Below, piece by piece: positions 8,173 through 17,045 of a stretch of 64,000 nucleotides of DNA. Made by a program: the position numbers and the translations under genes. A model generated the notes under the pieces. It ran no database searches, was not told where the DNA came from, and worked only from the letters and a program-made list of their open reading frames with translations. Positions within the stretch are counted from its first letter, which is position 1; each line of letters opens with the position of its first letter. Source of the DNA: Bog-756 sp963824645 (GTDB lineage: Bacteria > Actinomycetota > Acidimicrobiia > Acidimicrobiales > RAAP-2); the NCBI GenBank assembly GCA_963824645.1, contig CAWGQC010000004.1, forward strand, positions 186,001 to 250,000. The letters run 5' to 3'.

Positions 8173-9045
8173 ATGGGTGTGGCCATCACCACCTGGGGGA
8201 CGGTGAACGGATCCGGCTCCCGTCGACCCGACCTCCCCTGGCGGTCGACCCGTGACCCCTGGGCCGTGCTGGTCAGTGAAGTCATGGCTCAACAGACCAA
8301 CCTCGAGCGGGTGGTTCCCGCCTACCAGGCCTTCATCGAACGGTTCCCGACCCCGACGGCCTGCGCCGCCGCCCCCCTCGGCGAGGTGCTCCGGGCCTGG
8401 AAGGGGTTGGGCTACAACCGACGGGCCGGTCACCTGCACGCCGCCGCCGGGGCCATGGTCGCCGGTCATGGTGGGCAGGTTCCCTCCGACCTCCACGCCC
8501 TGCTGGCGCTACCCGGCGTCGGGCCCTACACGGCCCGTGCCGTTCTGGCCTTTGCCTTCGAGGTCGACGTCGGCGTGGTCGACACCAATGCCGGCAGGGT
8601 GCTGTCCCGGGCGGTGGCCGGGCGGCCCCTGGCCCTGGGCGAGGCCCAGCAGCTGGTCGACACCATGGTGCCGGCCGGCCGGGCATGGGAATTCGGTCAG
8701 GCCTTGCTCGACCTGGGAGCGACCGTGTGCGTCTCCTCGGGCCCGACGTGCCGGCAGTGCCCGATGCGCCGTCGGTGTCGGTGGGCCGCCGCCGGTCAGT
8801 TCCGGCCCGACCCGGCCCGCGGGTCGGCGGCGGTGTCGGTGGCCCAGACCAGGTTCGAGGGATCCGACCGTCAGGGACGGGGCCGCCTGGTGGATGCCCT
8901 GCGGGAAGGGGCCGTCACCGTCGCCGCCCTACCGGCGGCGGCGGGCTGGCCCGACGATCCGGCCCGGGCTCTGGGTATGGCCGACGGCCTGGTGGCCGAA
9001 GGCATGGCTGTACGTGACCGGAAGGGCACGCTGCGGCTGCCGTGA
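8173..9045 (+). CDS. mutY: A/G-specific adenine DNA glycosylase
   Basis: The 290-residue enzyme should remove adenine mispaired with 8-oxoguanine. It has catalytic Glu36 in SEVMAQQTNLERV, the helix-hairpin-helix LPGVGPYTARAVL, catalytic Asp137 in VVDTNAGRV, and a [4Fe-4S] loop Cys186-x6-Cys193-x2-Cys196-x5-Cys202. The C-terminal NUDIX-like domain of Escherichia coli MutY is replaced by only about 85 unrelated residues, which is the short form common in actinobacteria. The ATG at 8173 is used rather than upstream in-frame codons that overlap the MaoC gene. Its cluster depends on Fe-S assembly, encoded 7 kb away. Confidence 0.9.
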   Translation: MGVAITTWGTVNGSGSRRPDLPWRSTRDPWAVLVSEVMAQQTNLERVVPAYQAFIERFPTPTACAAAPLGEVLRAWKGLGYNRRAGHLHAAAGAMVAGHGGQVPSDLHALLALPGVGPYTARAVLAFAFEVDVGVVDTNAGRVLSRAVAGRPLALGEAQQLVDTMVPAGRAWEFGQALLDLGATVCVSSGPTCRQCPMRRRCRWAAAGQFRPDPARGSAAVSVAQTRFEGSDRQGRGRLVDALREGAVTVAALPAAAGWPDDPARALGMADGLVAEGMAVRDRKGTLRLP

Positions 9046-9094
9046 CCGCCGCCAGAAGGGCCGTGGGCGGGGACGGCGACGGCGATCGACGTCG

Positions 9095-9967
9095 TCAGGG
9101 CTGGGCGAGGAACCGCATGATGTGCTCGTTGACCAGGTCGGGCTGTTCCACATGCAGGAAGTGGCCGGCCCCCTCGACCACTACCATCTCCGACCCCGGC
9201 GACATGAATTCGGTGACCGGGCCGATGGTGTCGATGCCGATGCAGCCGTCGTCGGCGCCGTGCAGGTAGAGGGTGGGTTGCGGCGTCATGGTGCCCACGG
9301 CCGTCTGGGCGGCGGCCGCCTCGGCGTCATCGGGCGGGACGGCGAAGGTGGCCCGGTAGTAAGCGATGGCCGCACTCAGACTCTCGGGGGAGGCCAGCGA
9401 TTCGCGCACACGAGCCGTGTCCCACGAGCCGTCGAAGCGGGGGGACCACTCGGACCACAGGCGGTCGATGAAGGCGTAGTCGTCCATGGCCACGGCGTAT
9501 TCGGCCAGGGCGGTCTGGAAGAAGAACACATACCAGCTGCGGTGGAGCTGGTCGAAGCTCAAGAAGCCGTCAGCCATGGCGGGCTGGGGGGCTACCGCCG
9601 CGGTGACCACCCGGCGCCATCGTTCGGGTTGGTAGGCGGAGGCGCCGTAGGCGGCGAATGCCCCCCAGTCGTGGCCGATGAGGACGGCGTCCCCGCCGCC
9701 GCCCAGGGCCTGGTGGAGGGCACAGGCATCGAGGGCCAGGGTCCCGGTGTCGTAGCGGCCGTCGGCCGGTACCGAGCTCGGGGCGTAGCCCCGCAGGAAC
9801 GGGGCCACGGCGTGGAACCCGGCTTCGGCCAGGCGAGGCAGCAGATAACGCCAGGTATGGGCGGTGTCGGGGAAACCGTGCAGGCACAGAGCCAGTGGCC
9901 CCGAAGGGGGCCCATCGCTGAAATAGGCGAAGTCGACACCGTGAGCCGTGATCCGCTGCTCGTCCAT
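9095..9967 (-). CDS. Alpha/beta hydrolase, epoxide hydrolase-like
   Basis: The 290-residue protein shows an oxyanion motif HGFPDTAHTW, a nucleophile elbow GHDWGAFAAYG with Asp in the nucleophile position, a later acid in HGADDG and a terminal His in GAGHFLHVEQP. An Asp nucleophile points to epoxide hydrolase or haloalkane dehalogenase chemistry rather than esterase. A lid Tyr (AIAYYRATF) fits epoxide hydrolase better. The ATG at 9967 is taken because TACCCT lies 6 bases upstream; the frame is open for 16 more codons. It diverges from the metallo-hydrolase at 10021, with only 53 bases between starts. Confidence 0.82.
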   Translation of the reverse strand: MDEQRITAHGVDFAYFSDGPPSGPLALCLHGFPDTAHTWRYLLPRLAEAGFHAVAPFLRGYAPSSVPADGRYDTGTLALDACALHQALGGGGDAVLIGHDWGAFAAYGASAYQPERWRRVVTAAVAPQPAMADGFLSFDQLHRSWYVFFFQTALAEYAVAMDDYAFIDRLWSEWSPRFDGSWDTARVRESLASPESLSAAIAYYRATFAVPPDDAEAAAAQTAVGTMTPQPTLYLHGADDGCIGIDTIGPVTEFMSPGSEMVVVEGAGHFLHVEQPDLVNEHIMRFLAQP

Positions 9968-10020
9968 GTACGGAGGGTAGTCCTGCCGCCCCTGTGCCTT
10001 CCGACTAGCCTGCACCTGCC

Positions 10021-10869
10021 GTGAAACTAACCTTCTTCGGTGTCCGGGGCTCGTGCCCGTGCTCGTCCGAGCAGCAACGCCGATACGGCGGTAATACTTC
10101 GTGCGTGCTGGTGGAGGTGGCGGGCGAGCGACCGATCATCCTCGACCTCGGGACCGGCCTGCGCGCCCTCGGCCACCACCTCCAACCCCGGCTGGAGGCC
10201 CCCCTCCGGGCCACCGTTCTGCTCACCCACCTGCACTACGACCACGTACTCGGCCTTCCCTTCTTCTCCCCTATGCGCGACCCCGGCGCCATCCTCGACG
10301 TCCACGGGCCCTCGCAGGAGGGGGGCTCGCTGTGCGACGTGCTGTCCAGCATGGTGCGCCCGCCGTTCTTCCCCATCTCGATGGCCGACTTCCGGGGCGA
10401 GATGCACTGTCGGGACGTCGAGGGGACCGACGAGTTCACTGTCGGGGGGGTGCACATAACGGCCCGACCCGTGCCCCATATCGGCCACACCCTGGGCTTC
10501 CGGATCGAGGCCGACGGGCGGGCGCTGACCTACATCTCCGACCACCAGGCCCCGGTCGACCGCAAGGCGGTGGACAAACAGGTCCTCGAGTTGTGCGACG
10601 GAGCCGACCTGGTGCTCCACGACTCCCAGTACACCGACGAGGAGTTCGCCACCATGGCCGGGTGGGGCCACTCCACCGAGGAGTACGCCGTGCGGGTGGC
10701 CGGCGAGGCAGGAGCCCGTGGTCTGGTCATGTTCCACCACGACCCGGCCCATTCCGACAGCCAGATCGACCGGATGCTCGAGCGGGCCCAGCAGGTGGCG
10801 GCCGACAACTACGACCTCGAGGTGGGGGCGGCGTCGGAGGGGATGACGGTCGACCTGGGCTCGGCGTGA
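10021..10869 (+). CDS. Metallo-beta-lactamase fold hydrolase
   Basis: The 282-residue protein has the zinc-binding motif HLHYDHVLG, an upstream GVRGSCPCSS and GGNTSC loop, a second metal region PVPHIGHTLGF and ISDHQAP, and a C-terminal FHHDP. This matches a family of beta-lactamase-fold phosphodiesterase-like hydrolases of unknown substrate. The start is a GTG with TAGCCT 9 bases upstream. The next gene, a flavin reductase, starts 2 bases after the stop, so they form an operon with the cupin gene that follows. Confidence 0.82.
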   Translation: MKLTFFGVRGSCPCSSEQQRRYGGNTSCVLVEVAGERPIILDLGTGLRALGHHLQPRLEAPLRATVLLTHLHYDHVLGLPFFSPMRDPGAILDVHGPSQEGGSLCDVLSSMVRPPFFPISMADFRGEMHCRDVEGTDEFTVGGVHITARPVPHIGHTLGFRIEADGRALTYISDHQAPVDRKAVDKQVLELCDGADLVLHDSQYTDEEFATMAGWGHSTEEYAVRVAGEAGARGLVMFHHDPAHSDSQIDRMLERAQQVAADNYDLEVGAASEGMTVDLGSA

Positions 10870-10871
10870 CC

Positions 10872-11369
10872 ATGAGTGTCGAGACTGACCGTTTCAAGGA
10901 CGTCATGAGCCGGTTCGCCACCGGTGTCACGGTGGTGGCGGGGATGGAGGAGGGCGAACCGGTGGGGTTCACCTGCCAGAGCTTCCTGTCCCTTTCGCTG
11001 GACCCCCCGTTCGTGGCCGTGGCCCCGGCCCGGACCTCCACCAGCTGGCCCCGTATCGCCCGGGCCGGCCAGTTCTGCGTCAGTGTGCTGGGCGATCACC
11101 AGCGGAAGATGTGCGAGGGCTTCGCCGTGTCGGGTGGACCCAAGTTCGTGGGGGTGGACTGGCGCCCGGCACCGGTCACCGGTTCCCCCCTCATCGAGAA
11201 CTGCCTGGCCTGGGTCGACTGCCGGATCGAGCTGGTCCACGACGCCGGAGACCACGAACTGATCATCGGACGGGTCCTCGACCTGGGCGTGGGCGAAGGC
11301 TCGCCCCTGCTGTACTTCCGCAGCGACTTGGCTACTCTGGCCCGGCCCGGCAACGACGAGGGGGAGTAG
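10872..11369 (+). CDS. Flavin reductase family protein
   Basis: The 165-residue split-barrel protein begins with RFKDVMSRFATGVTVVAG and has GFTCQSFLSLSLDPPFVAVA, the FMN-binding pattern of HpaC-like reductases. These use NAD(P)H to reduce free flavin for a partner monooxygenase, or bind FMN themselves. No monooxygenase is in the window, so the partner is unknown. The long upstream open frame is a shadow of the preceding gene; the ATG at 10872 sits 2 bases after that gene's stop. Confidence 0.85.
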   Translation: MSVETDRFKDVMSRFATGVTVVAGMEEGEPVGFTCQSFLSLSLDPPFVAVAPARTSTSWPRIARAGQFCVSVLGDHQRKMCEGFAVSGGPKFVGVDWRPAPVTGSPLIENCLAWVDCRIELVHDAGDHELIIGRVLDLGVGEGSPLLYFRSDLATLARPGNDEGE

Positions 11370-11371
11370 GC

Positions 11372-11923
11372 GTGCCCGACATCAAGGAATCAGACGTCAT
11401 CGCTGACGTCATCGTGGTCGAACCCAGCACCCACGGGGATCAGCGGGGCCGGTTCGTCGAGACCTACCGTCGCAGCTGGTTCCCGCTGGGGCGGGAGATG
11501 ACCCAGGCCAACCGGTCCGAAAAGCAGGCGGGAGCTATCGTCGGTCTCCACTATCACCTCCACCAGGCCGACTACTGGTACGTCCTGCGGGGGAAGGCGC
11601 GGGTGATCCTCCACGACCTCCGTGAGGGATCACCCACCGACGGTGCCACCCTGGCCCTCGATCTCGACGGCGACATCGACCGGGGACTGTTCATTCCCCC
11701 AGGGGTGGCCCACGGTTTCGCCTCCCTCACCGATCTCACCCTGTGGTACCTGGTGGACGGCTATTACAACCCCAACGACGAACTGGGTGTGGCCTGGGAT
11801 GATCCGGCCATCGGGGCCGATTGGGGTCTGACCGATCCGGTGCTGAGCGAGCGGGACCAGTCCAACCCCCTGCGCTCGGACCTCGATCCGGGCCTTCGCC
11901 CCCGGGCCGGGCTGCGGACCTGA
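11372..11923 (+). CDS. dTDP-4-dehydrorhamnose 3,5-epimerase-like cupin
   Basis: The 183-residue protein follows the RmlC pattern: DQRGRFVETYRRSWF, GLHYHLHQADYWYVLRGK, HDLREGSPT, FIPPGVAHGFASL and GYYNPNDELGVAWDDP. It should be a cytoplasmic sugar-nucleotide epimerase or a close relative. The catalytic-pair His is retained in GLHYH, but the Lys normally found about ten residues later seems absent, being replaced by the ADYWY stretch. No other rhamnose genes are nearby. Start is a GTG 2 bases after the flavin reductase stop, so the genes are probably cotranscribed. An epimerase acting on a different sugar nucleotide, or a non-catalytic cupin, is possible. Confidence 0.7.
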   Translation: MPDIKESDVIADVIVVEPSTHGDQRGRFVETYRRSWFPLGREMTQANRSEKQAGAIVGLHYHLHQADYWYVLRGKARVILHDLREGSPTDGATLALDLDGDIDRGLFIPPGVAHGFASLTDLTLWYLVDGYYNPNDELGVAWDDPAIGADWGLTDPVLSERDQSNPLRSDLDPGLRPRAGLRT

Positions 11924-12014
11924 CCCTCCCCACCACCGGCTGAACCCCACCCCACCGGCGTTTGTCGCCCCCGCTCGCCTCCACGCTGCCCCTGCGGCTG
12001 CCTCTTCGGGTTGA

Positions 12015-13061
12015 ATGGGCGTGATGTGGCTCCTCGTGGCGGCTGTCGTGGTGGTGATCGTGGCGGTGGTGGCGGCCGTGGTTCTCCGACGCCCCGAGGG
12101 GGGTGACCTGTCGTCGGTCGAGCGGTACCACTCGGCCCTGGGGACCATGGAGCAGGTGGCCGAACGATCCGGCTCGGCCCCCGTCCGTATCGTGGGCGCC
12201 TCCGGAGGGGCCGCCGCCCATCTCGATGACACCGGCGTCGGCTCGGCCTCGGGAGCCAGGTCGGAGGCCGATCCTTCCCCCGACCCCCAGGCCGGTCGTC
12301 GGTATCCGCCCGCCTCGACCCGGGGCATGGTGGCCATCCCCGAACCGGGCTCTCCGCTGGTCTTCGACGACCAGAGCCCGACGGACGGGCCCCCGCCGCG
12401 TAGCCGGAGCGACCGCACCCAGCGTCACGCTCTGGCCTCGATGAACCGACGACCGCGGCGGGGGAGCGCCATCACGGTGATCGTGGTCATCGTGGTGGTC
12501 GTGGTGGCTCTGGTCCTGATCGGAAGCCGACGGTCGCCCGGCGGCAACCACGGCCACACCGCCGCCGGCACCCCGGCCACCACCCCGACAACGACGGGGT
12601 CGACCCCGAAGTCCACCTCCGCCAGCACTTCCCCCGGCTCGGACAACGGCCATCACGCCGGGGACAAATCGAAGGACGGGGGAAAGTCCAAAAAAACCAA
12701 GACCACCCCCACCACCCTGCCGGCCTCGATCGTCGCCACTTCGACCGGCACCGGTGTCGCCACCTACCCGGTCCCGTCCACCTCCTTCAGCGTGACGGTG
12801 ACGGCGGTGGGACCGTGCTGGGTGCTGGCCCGATCGGTGGCCACCGGGGCCACATTGTGGACGGGGACGTTGCAGAGCGGAGCGGTCCAGACCATTCCGG
12901 CTACCGGCACCACCACCGTCGAACTGGGCTCCCAGCAAGGTGCGCTCAAAGTGGGCACCGTGCCCGTCGTGCTGCCCCATCCGCTAGCCACGCCGTTCGT
13001 GGCCACCTTCCAACCGGCGTCGACCCCACCGACCAGCTCGCCATCGTCCTCCCCGGCCTGA
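12015..13061 (+). CDS. Two-segment membrane protein with DUF4115/RodZ-like C-terminus
   Basis: The 348-residue protein opens with a strongly hydrophobic Val/Ala helix (residues 4-25). A low-complexity cytoplasmic-looking region follows, then a second membrane helix made almost entirely of Val and Ile (about residues 156-175). After that comes a Thr/Ser/Pro linker and a C-terminal beta domain with TAVGPCWVLARSVATGATLW and a GTLQSGAVQTIP stretch. That last part resembles DUF4115, the extracytoplasmic domain of the shape protein RodZ. No helix-turn-helix, as in true RodZ, is present. I infer a surface-exposed domain of unknown role. Confidence 0.6.
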   Translation: MGVMWLLVAAVVVVIVAVVAAVVLRRPEGGDLSSVERYHSALGTMEQVAERSGSAPVRIVGASGGAAAHLDDTGVGSASGARSEADPSPDPQAGRRYPPASTRGMVAIPEPGSPLVFDDQSPTDGPPPRSRSDRTQRHALASMNRRPRRGSAITVIVVIVVVVVALVLIGSRRSPGGNHGHTAAGTPATTPTTTGSTPKSTSASTSPGSDNGHHAGDKSKDGGKSKKTKTTPTTLPASIVATSTGTGVATYPVPSTSFSVTVTAVGPCWVLARSVATGATLWTGTLQSGAVQTIPATGTTTVELGSQQGALKVGTVPVVLPHPLATPFVATFQPASTPPTSSPSSSPA

Positions 13062-13097
13062 GGTCCCGGTCGGGAGCGGAGTCAAGCAGCGGGCCAA

Positions 13098-13202
13098 GCG
13101 GAGCGGGGCCAGGCGGAGCGGGGCCAGGCGGAGCGGGGTCAGGCAGAGCGGGGTCAGGCAGAGCGGGGTCAGGCAGAGCGGGGTCAGGCAGAGCGGGGTC
13201 AG
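13098..13202. repeat. Seven tandem copies of a 15-bp repeat at the oligopeptidase gene end
   Basis: Seven uninterrupted 15-bp units lie here. On the + strand the first three are of the GCGGAGCGGGGYCAG type and the last four are GCAGAGCGGGGTCAG. The TGA stop of the minus-strand peptidase is inside the last unit (13199-13201). Because the unit is five codons long, the same TGA recurs in frame in each TCAG copy downstream. A partly degenerate copy precedes 13098. Confidence 0.9.
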
Positions 13203-15445
13203 GCGGTGGGCCGAGAGGCGGCCCCGACGGCGTCATTGGGGTCGGGGCCGGCCATGCCCAGCGCATCCAGGATGAAGGCATAGACGAACGCCTCGTCCTT
13301 CCAGGCGTCGTAGCGCCCGGAGGGGCCCCCGTGTCCGGCGCCCAACTCGGTCTTGAGCAGGACCCGGTTGTCCGGGTTGGCGGCCCGCAGTTTGGCCACC
13401 CATTTGGCCGGCTCCCAGAAGCCGACCCGCGGGTCGGAGAGCCCGGCCGTGGCCAGGATGTCCGGGTACCGCACCGGTTGACCCTGCTCATCCACGGAGC
13501 GGACGTTGTCGTAGGGCGAGTAGGACTTCATGACCCGGTAGATCTCCGGGTCCCGCCCCGGGTTGCCCCACTCGTCCCATTCGAGGACGGTGAGCGGGAG
13601 GGTGTCATCCAGGATGGTGGTGAGGCAGTCGACGAAGGGCACTTCGGCCACCACCGCCCGGAACAGCTCGGGGGCCAGGTTGGCCACCGCACCCATGAGC
13701 AGTCCCCCGGCGCTGGCCCCCCGGGCCACCAGCTGGTCGGGCGACGTCCACCCCTCGGCCACCAGCGTGCGGGCGCAGGCCACGAAGTCGGTGAAGGTAT
13801 GGGGCTTGGCCGCCAGCTTCCCTTGCTCGTACCACGCCCGTCCCATCTCGCCCCCACCCCGCACGTGGGCGATGGCAAACAGGAAGCCCCGGTCGAGCAG
13901 GCTGAGGCGGAGCGAAGAGAAGGTCGGGTCGATGGACATCTCGTAGGAGCCGTAGCCGTAGAGGAGACACGGGCCGGCTCCCGAGCCGTCCCGGTCGACC
14001 AGGTCGGCCCGGTCTGACCGGTAGACGAGCGAGAGGGGGATGGCGGTCCCGTCGTCGGCCGTGGCCCATCGGCGCTCGGTGCGGTAGTGACCCGTATCGA
14101 ATGGGCCGAGGACCCGCTGACGCTTGAGCAGGACGGCATCGCCCGTGGTCAGGTCGCGGTCGTAGACCGAATGGGGAGTGACCAGCGAGGTGTACTCGTA
14201 GCGGAGGGTGGTCGAGTCGTATTCGGGGTTGGCACCGGGCCACGCCGTCGACGGGGTTTCCGGCTGGTCGACGGGCACCGAGCCCCCGCTGTGGGTGTCG
14301 ATGATCCGGATCTTGGTCTCGCCCCCCTCCCGTTCGTAGACGACCAGGTGTCCGACGAAGGGATCGACGTTGTCCAGCCGGACCCCGGGCCGGCCGCCGA
14401 TGACTTCTGTCCAATGGGCGCGGTCGGGGGTGGCGTCGTCCGCCGCCATCAGCCGGAAGTCCTCGGCTCCGTCGTTGGTGACGATGAGGAACCGGCTGGT
14501 CCGACCGGTGGCCGGATCCCCCCGGTCGTGGTCCACGCTGTACTCGATCCCCTGCCGGCGGGGTTCGACGACCCGGAACCGACCCCGGGGTTCGTCGGCG
14601 GCACAGACCCGGACCTCCGAGGTCACCTTGGAATCGAGGACCATCAGCACGTAGCTGTCGTCCTTGGTGCGGCCCACTCCCAGGTAGAAGTGCTCGTCGG
14701 TCTCCTCGTAGATCAGGGTGTCCTCGGCGGGGTCGGTGCCCACCCGGTGGCGCCACAACTGGAACGGGCGCATGGCCTCGTCCACCCGCGTGTAGAAGAC
14801 AGTGGCGTTGTCGTTGGCCCACGCCGTGCCGTAGGAGGTGTCGAGCAGGGTCTCGTGGGCATCCTCCCCGGTGGCCAGGTCGGTGAACTGCATGGTGTAG
14901 CGCTCACCCCCGGAGGTGTCCGTGGAGTAGGCCAGCCACCGGTGGTCGGGGCTCAGTTCGAAGGCGCCCACGGCGAAGTACTCGTGCCCCTGGGCCAGCA
15001 CGTTCTCGTCCAGGAGGATCTGCTCACCCTCGGGGATCTCGCCGGGCTCCAGGACCAGACCGGCCCGTCCCACCCCGTCCCCGGTCGAACCGGGGGCCGC
15101 CGACCGGCGGCAGTGGATGGCGTAGCTGCTGCCTTCGACGGTCCGGCTGTAGTAGAGCCAGGGGCCCTTGCGGACCGGGACCGACACATCGGTCTCCTCG
15201 ATCCGGGCCACGATCTCGTCGAACAGTGAGGCCTGGAGACCGGCGGTTCCGGCCATGGCCGCCTCGGTGTGGGCGTTCTCGGCCTTCAGGTGTTCGATGA
15301 CGGCCGGGTCGTCCTTGTCGCGCAACCAGAACCAGTCGTCGACCCGGACATCGCCGTGGGTGACCAGCTCGACCGGTCGTCGTTCGGGGACCGGGGCGAA
15401 GCCGCCTCCGGCAGCAGTCGTGTCTGGGGCCGGCTCGGGTGGCAT
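13199..15445 (-). CDS. ptrB: Oligopeptidase B (S9 family serine peptidase)
   Basis: This 748-residue cytoplasmic peptidase should cut short peptides after basic residues. Residues of about 80-430 form the beta-propeller and the C-terminal third is the hydrolase domain. It shows the nucleophile in ARGASAGGLLMGA, the Asp in TAGLSDPRVGF and the His in LGAGHGGPSGRYD. The preceding GYGSYEMSIDP and RGGGEMGRAWYEQGK are typical of prolyl-oligopeptidase relatives. The frame stays open for 572 more codons across sufB, but that part is a shadow; the family N-terminus (PVELVTHGDVRVDDWFWLRD) starts soon after the ATG at 15445. The stop codon lies inside a tandem repeat. Confidence 0.9.
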   Translation of the reverse strand: MPPEPAPDTTAAGGGFAPVPERRPVELVTHGDVRVDDWFWLRDKDDPAVIEHLKAENAHTEAAMAGTAGLQASLFDEIVARIEETDVSVPVRKGPWLYYSRTVEGSSYAIHCRRSAAPGSTGDGVGRAGLVLEPGEIPEGEQILLDENVLAQGHEYFAVGAFELSPDHRWLAYSTDTSGGERYTMQFTDLATGEDAHETLLDTSYGTAWANDNATVFYTRVDEAMRPFQLWRHRVGTDPAEDTLIYEETDEHFYLGVGRTKDDSYVLMVLDSKVTSEVRVCAADEPRGRFRVVEPRRQGIEYSVDHDRGDPATGRTSRFLIVTNDGAEDFRLMAADDATPDRAHWTEVIGGRPGVRLDNVDPFVGHLVVYEREGGETKIRIIDTHSGGSVPVDQPETPSTAWPGANPEYDSTTLRYEYTSLVTPHSVYDRDLTTGDAVLLKRQRVLGPFDTGHYRTERRWATADDGTAIPLSLVYRSDRADLVDRDGSGAGPCLLYGYGSYEMSIDPTFSSLRLSLLDRGFLFAIAHVRGGGEMGRAWYEQGKLAAKPHTFTDFVACARTLVAEGWTSPDQLVARGASAGGLLMGAVANLAPELFRAVVAEVPFVDCLTTILDDTLPLTVLEWDEWGNPGRDPEIYRVMKSYSPYDNVRSVDEQGQPVRYPDILATAGLSDPRVGFWEPAKWVAKLRAANPDNRVLLKTELGAGHGGPSGRYDAWKDEAFVYAFILDALGMAGPDPNDAVGAASRPTA

Positions 15446-15507
15446 CCGCCCAGGATGGCACGACTTCTCCGACCGGGGGCCGTCGTACGGCACCGGCCCA
15501 GGGGTTG

Positions 15508-15530
15508 TTACTATCTGTATAGGAGAAATC
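15508..15530 (+). promoter_or_regulatory. Candidate suf operator upstream of sufB
   Basis: TTACTA (15508-15513), a 6-base spacer, and TAGGAG (15520-15525) followed by AAATC form a half-conserved palindrome 36 bases before the sufB ATG. The same spacing and right arm (TAGGAG then RAATC) recur upstream of sufC2 at 25112-25134, where the palindrome is complete. A shared iron-sulfur-responsive regulator is inferred. Confidence 0.5.
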
Positions 15531-15565
15531 AGCTCGTCCGCCCGGACGGCAGCCCAGGAGCGCGG

Positions 15566-16966
15566 ATGACCACCACCGACATCGATATCGGAAAGTACAA
15601 GCTGGGGTGGTCCGATGAAGAGGACTACGTCTTCAAGCCCAAGAAGGGACTCAACGAGTCCATCGTCCGCGAGATGTCGGCCATGAAGAAGGAACCGGAG
15701 TGGATGCGGGACTTCCGGCTGCGGGCGCTCCAGCGCTTCGAGAAGCGGGAGATGGCCGAGTGGTTCGCCGTCAACATGCCCGATCTCGACTTTGACGACA
15801 TCTACTACTACATCAAGCCCACGTCGGGGCAGGTGGAGGACTGGAACGATCTCCCCGACGCCATCAAGAACACCTACGAGAAGTTGGGCATCCCCGAGGC
15901 CGAGCGCAAGTACCTGGCCGGGGTGACCGCCCAGTACGAGTCCGAAGTGGTGTTTCACCGCAACCGCGAGGACCTCGAGGCCCTTGGCATCATTTTCTGC
16001 GACATGGACACGGCGGTGCGCGACTACCCCGATCTGGTCCGCAAGTACTTCGGAAAGATCATCCCCCCCAACGACAACAAGTTCGCCGCTCTCAACTCGG
16101 CCGTCTGGTCCGGTGGTTCGTTCATCTACGTGCCCCCCAACGTCATCGTGGACCAGCCCCTGCAGGCTTACTTCCGGATCAACGCCGAGAACATGGGTCA
16201 GTTCGAGCGCACCCTGATCATCGCCGACGTGGGCGCCCAGGTGCACTACATCGAGGGGTGCTCGGCCCCGGTCTACACCAGCGACTCCCTGCACTCGGCT
16301 GTTGTCGAGCTGGTGGCCCTGGAGGGTTCGCGGATCACCTACACCACCATCCAGAACTGGTCCAACAATGTCTACAACCTGGTGACCAAGCGGGCCCGGG
16401 CCGAAGCGGAAGCCCACGTGGAGTGGATCGACGGCAACATCGGCTCCCGGCTGACCATGAAGTACCCGTCGGTCTATCTGATGGGGCCCAAGGCGTCGGG
16501 CGAGGTGCTGTCGGTGGCTTACGCCGGAGCGGGCCAGCATCAGGACGCCGGGGCCAAGATGTACCACTGTGCGCCGGAGACCACCTCGACCATCGTGTCC
16601 AAGTCGATCTCCAAAGATGCCGGCATCACCACCTATCGGGGCAAGGTGCACGTGGATGAAGGAGCCAAACGGGCCAAGAGCTTCGTCCGGTGCGACGCCC
16701 TTCTCCTCGATGACATCTCGGTGTCGGAGACCAAGCCGTACATGGAGGTGGCCGAGCGGGACGCCCGGATCGGCCATGAAGCCACGGTTTCCAAGGTCGG
16801 CGACGACCAGCTCTTCTATCTGATGAGCCGTGGCCTGTCGGAGACCCAGGCCATGGGCATGATCGTCAACGGATTCATCGAGCCGATCACCCGTACGCTT
16901 CCCATGGAGTACGCCGTGGAGTGGAGTCGGTTGATCGAGCTTCAGATGGAGGGATCGGTCGGCTGA
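15566..16966 (+). CDS. sufB: Fe-S cluster assembly scaffold SufB
   Basis: The 466-residue protein matches SufB across its length: the N-terminal YVFKPKKGLNESIVREMS, the core PNDNKFAALNSAVWSGGSFI, EGCSAPVYTSDSLHSAVVEL, and the C-terminal beta-helix with SFVRCDALLLDD. SufB pairs with SufD and the SufC ATPase to build [4Fe-4S] clusters in the cytoplasm. The upstream open frame is a shadow of the peptidase gene; the ATG at 15566 begins MTTTDIDIGKYKLGW and follows a candidate operator by 36 bases. It heads the + strand suf operon, followed by a small Cys-containing gene. Confidence 0.95.
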   Translation: MTTTDIDIGKYKLGWSDEEDYVFKPKKGLNESIVREMSAMKKEPEWMRDFRLRALQRFEKREMAEWFAVNMPDLDFDDIYYYIKPTSGQVEDWNDLPDAIKNTYEKLGIPEAERKYLAGVTAQYESEVVFHRNREDLEALGIIFCDMDTAVRDYPDLVRKYFGKIIPPNDNKFAALNSAVWSGGSFIYVPPNVIVDQPLQAYFRINAENMGQFERTLIIADVGAQVHYIEGCSAPVYTSDSLHSAVVELVALEGSRITYTTIQNWSNNVYNLVTKRARAEAEAHVEWIDGNIGSRLTMKYPSVYLMGPKASGEVLSVAYAGAGQHQDAGAKMYHCAPETTSTIVSKSISKDAGITTYRGKVHVDEGAKRAKSFVRCDALLLDDISVSETKPYMEVAERDARIGHEATVSKVGDDQLFYLMSRGLSETQAMGMIVNGFIEPITRTLPMEYAVEWSRLIELQMEGSVG

Positions 16967-17045
16967 ACCGGAGGTTGGCCACCGGGTGGGCAGGGCCGGG
17001 GCAGGCGTATGTGCGCCCGCAGCCGTCAGAGAGGCAGGATGGACT

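Noticed and set aside
13098..13202. Short regular repeats considered as a CRISPR array
   Set aside because: The 15-bp units are contiguous with no spacers, and no cas gene is present.
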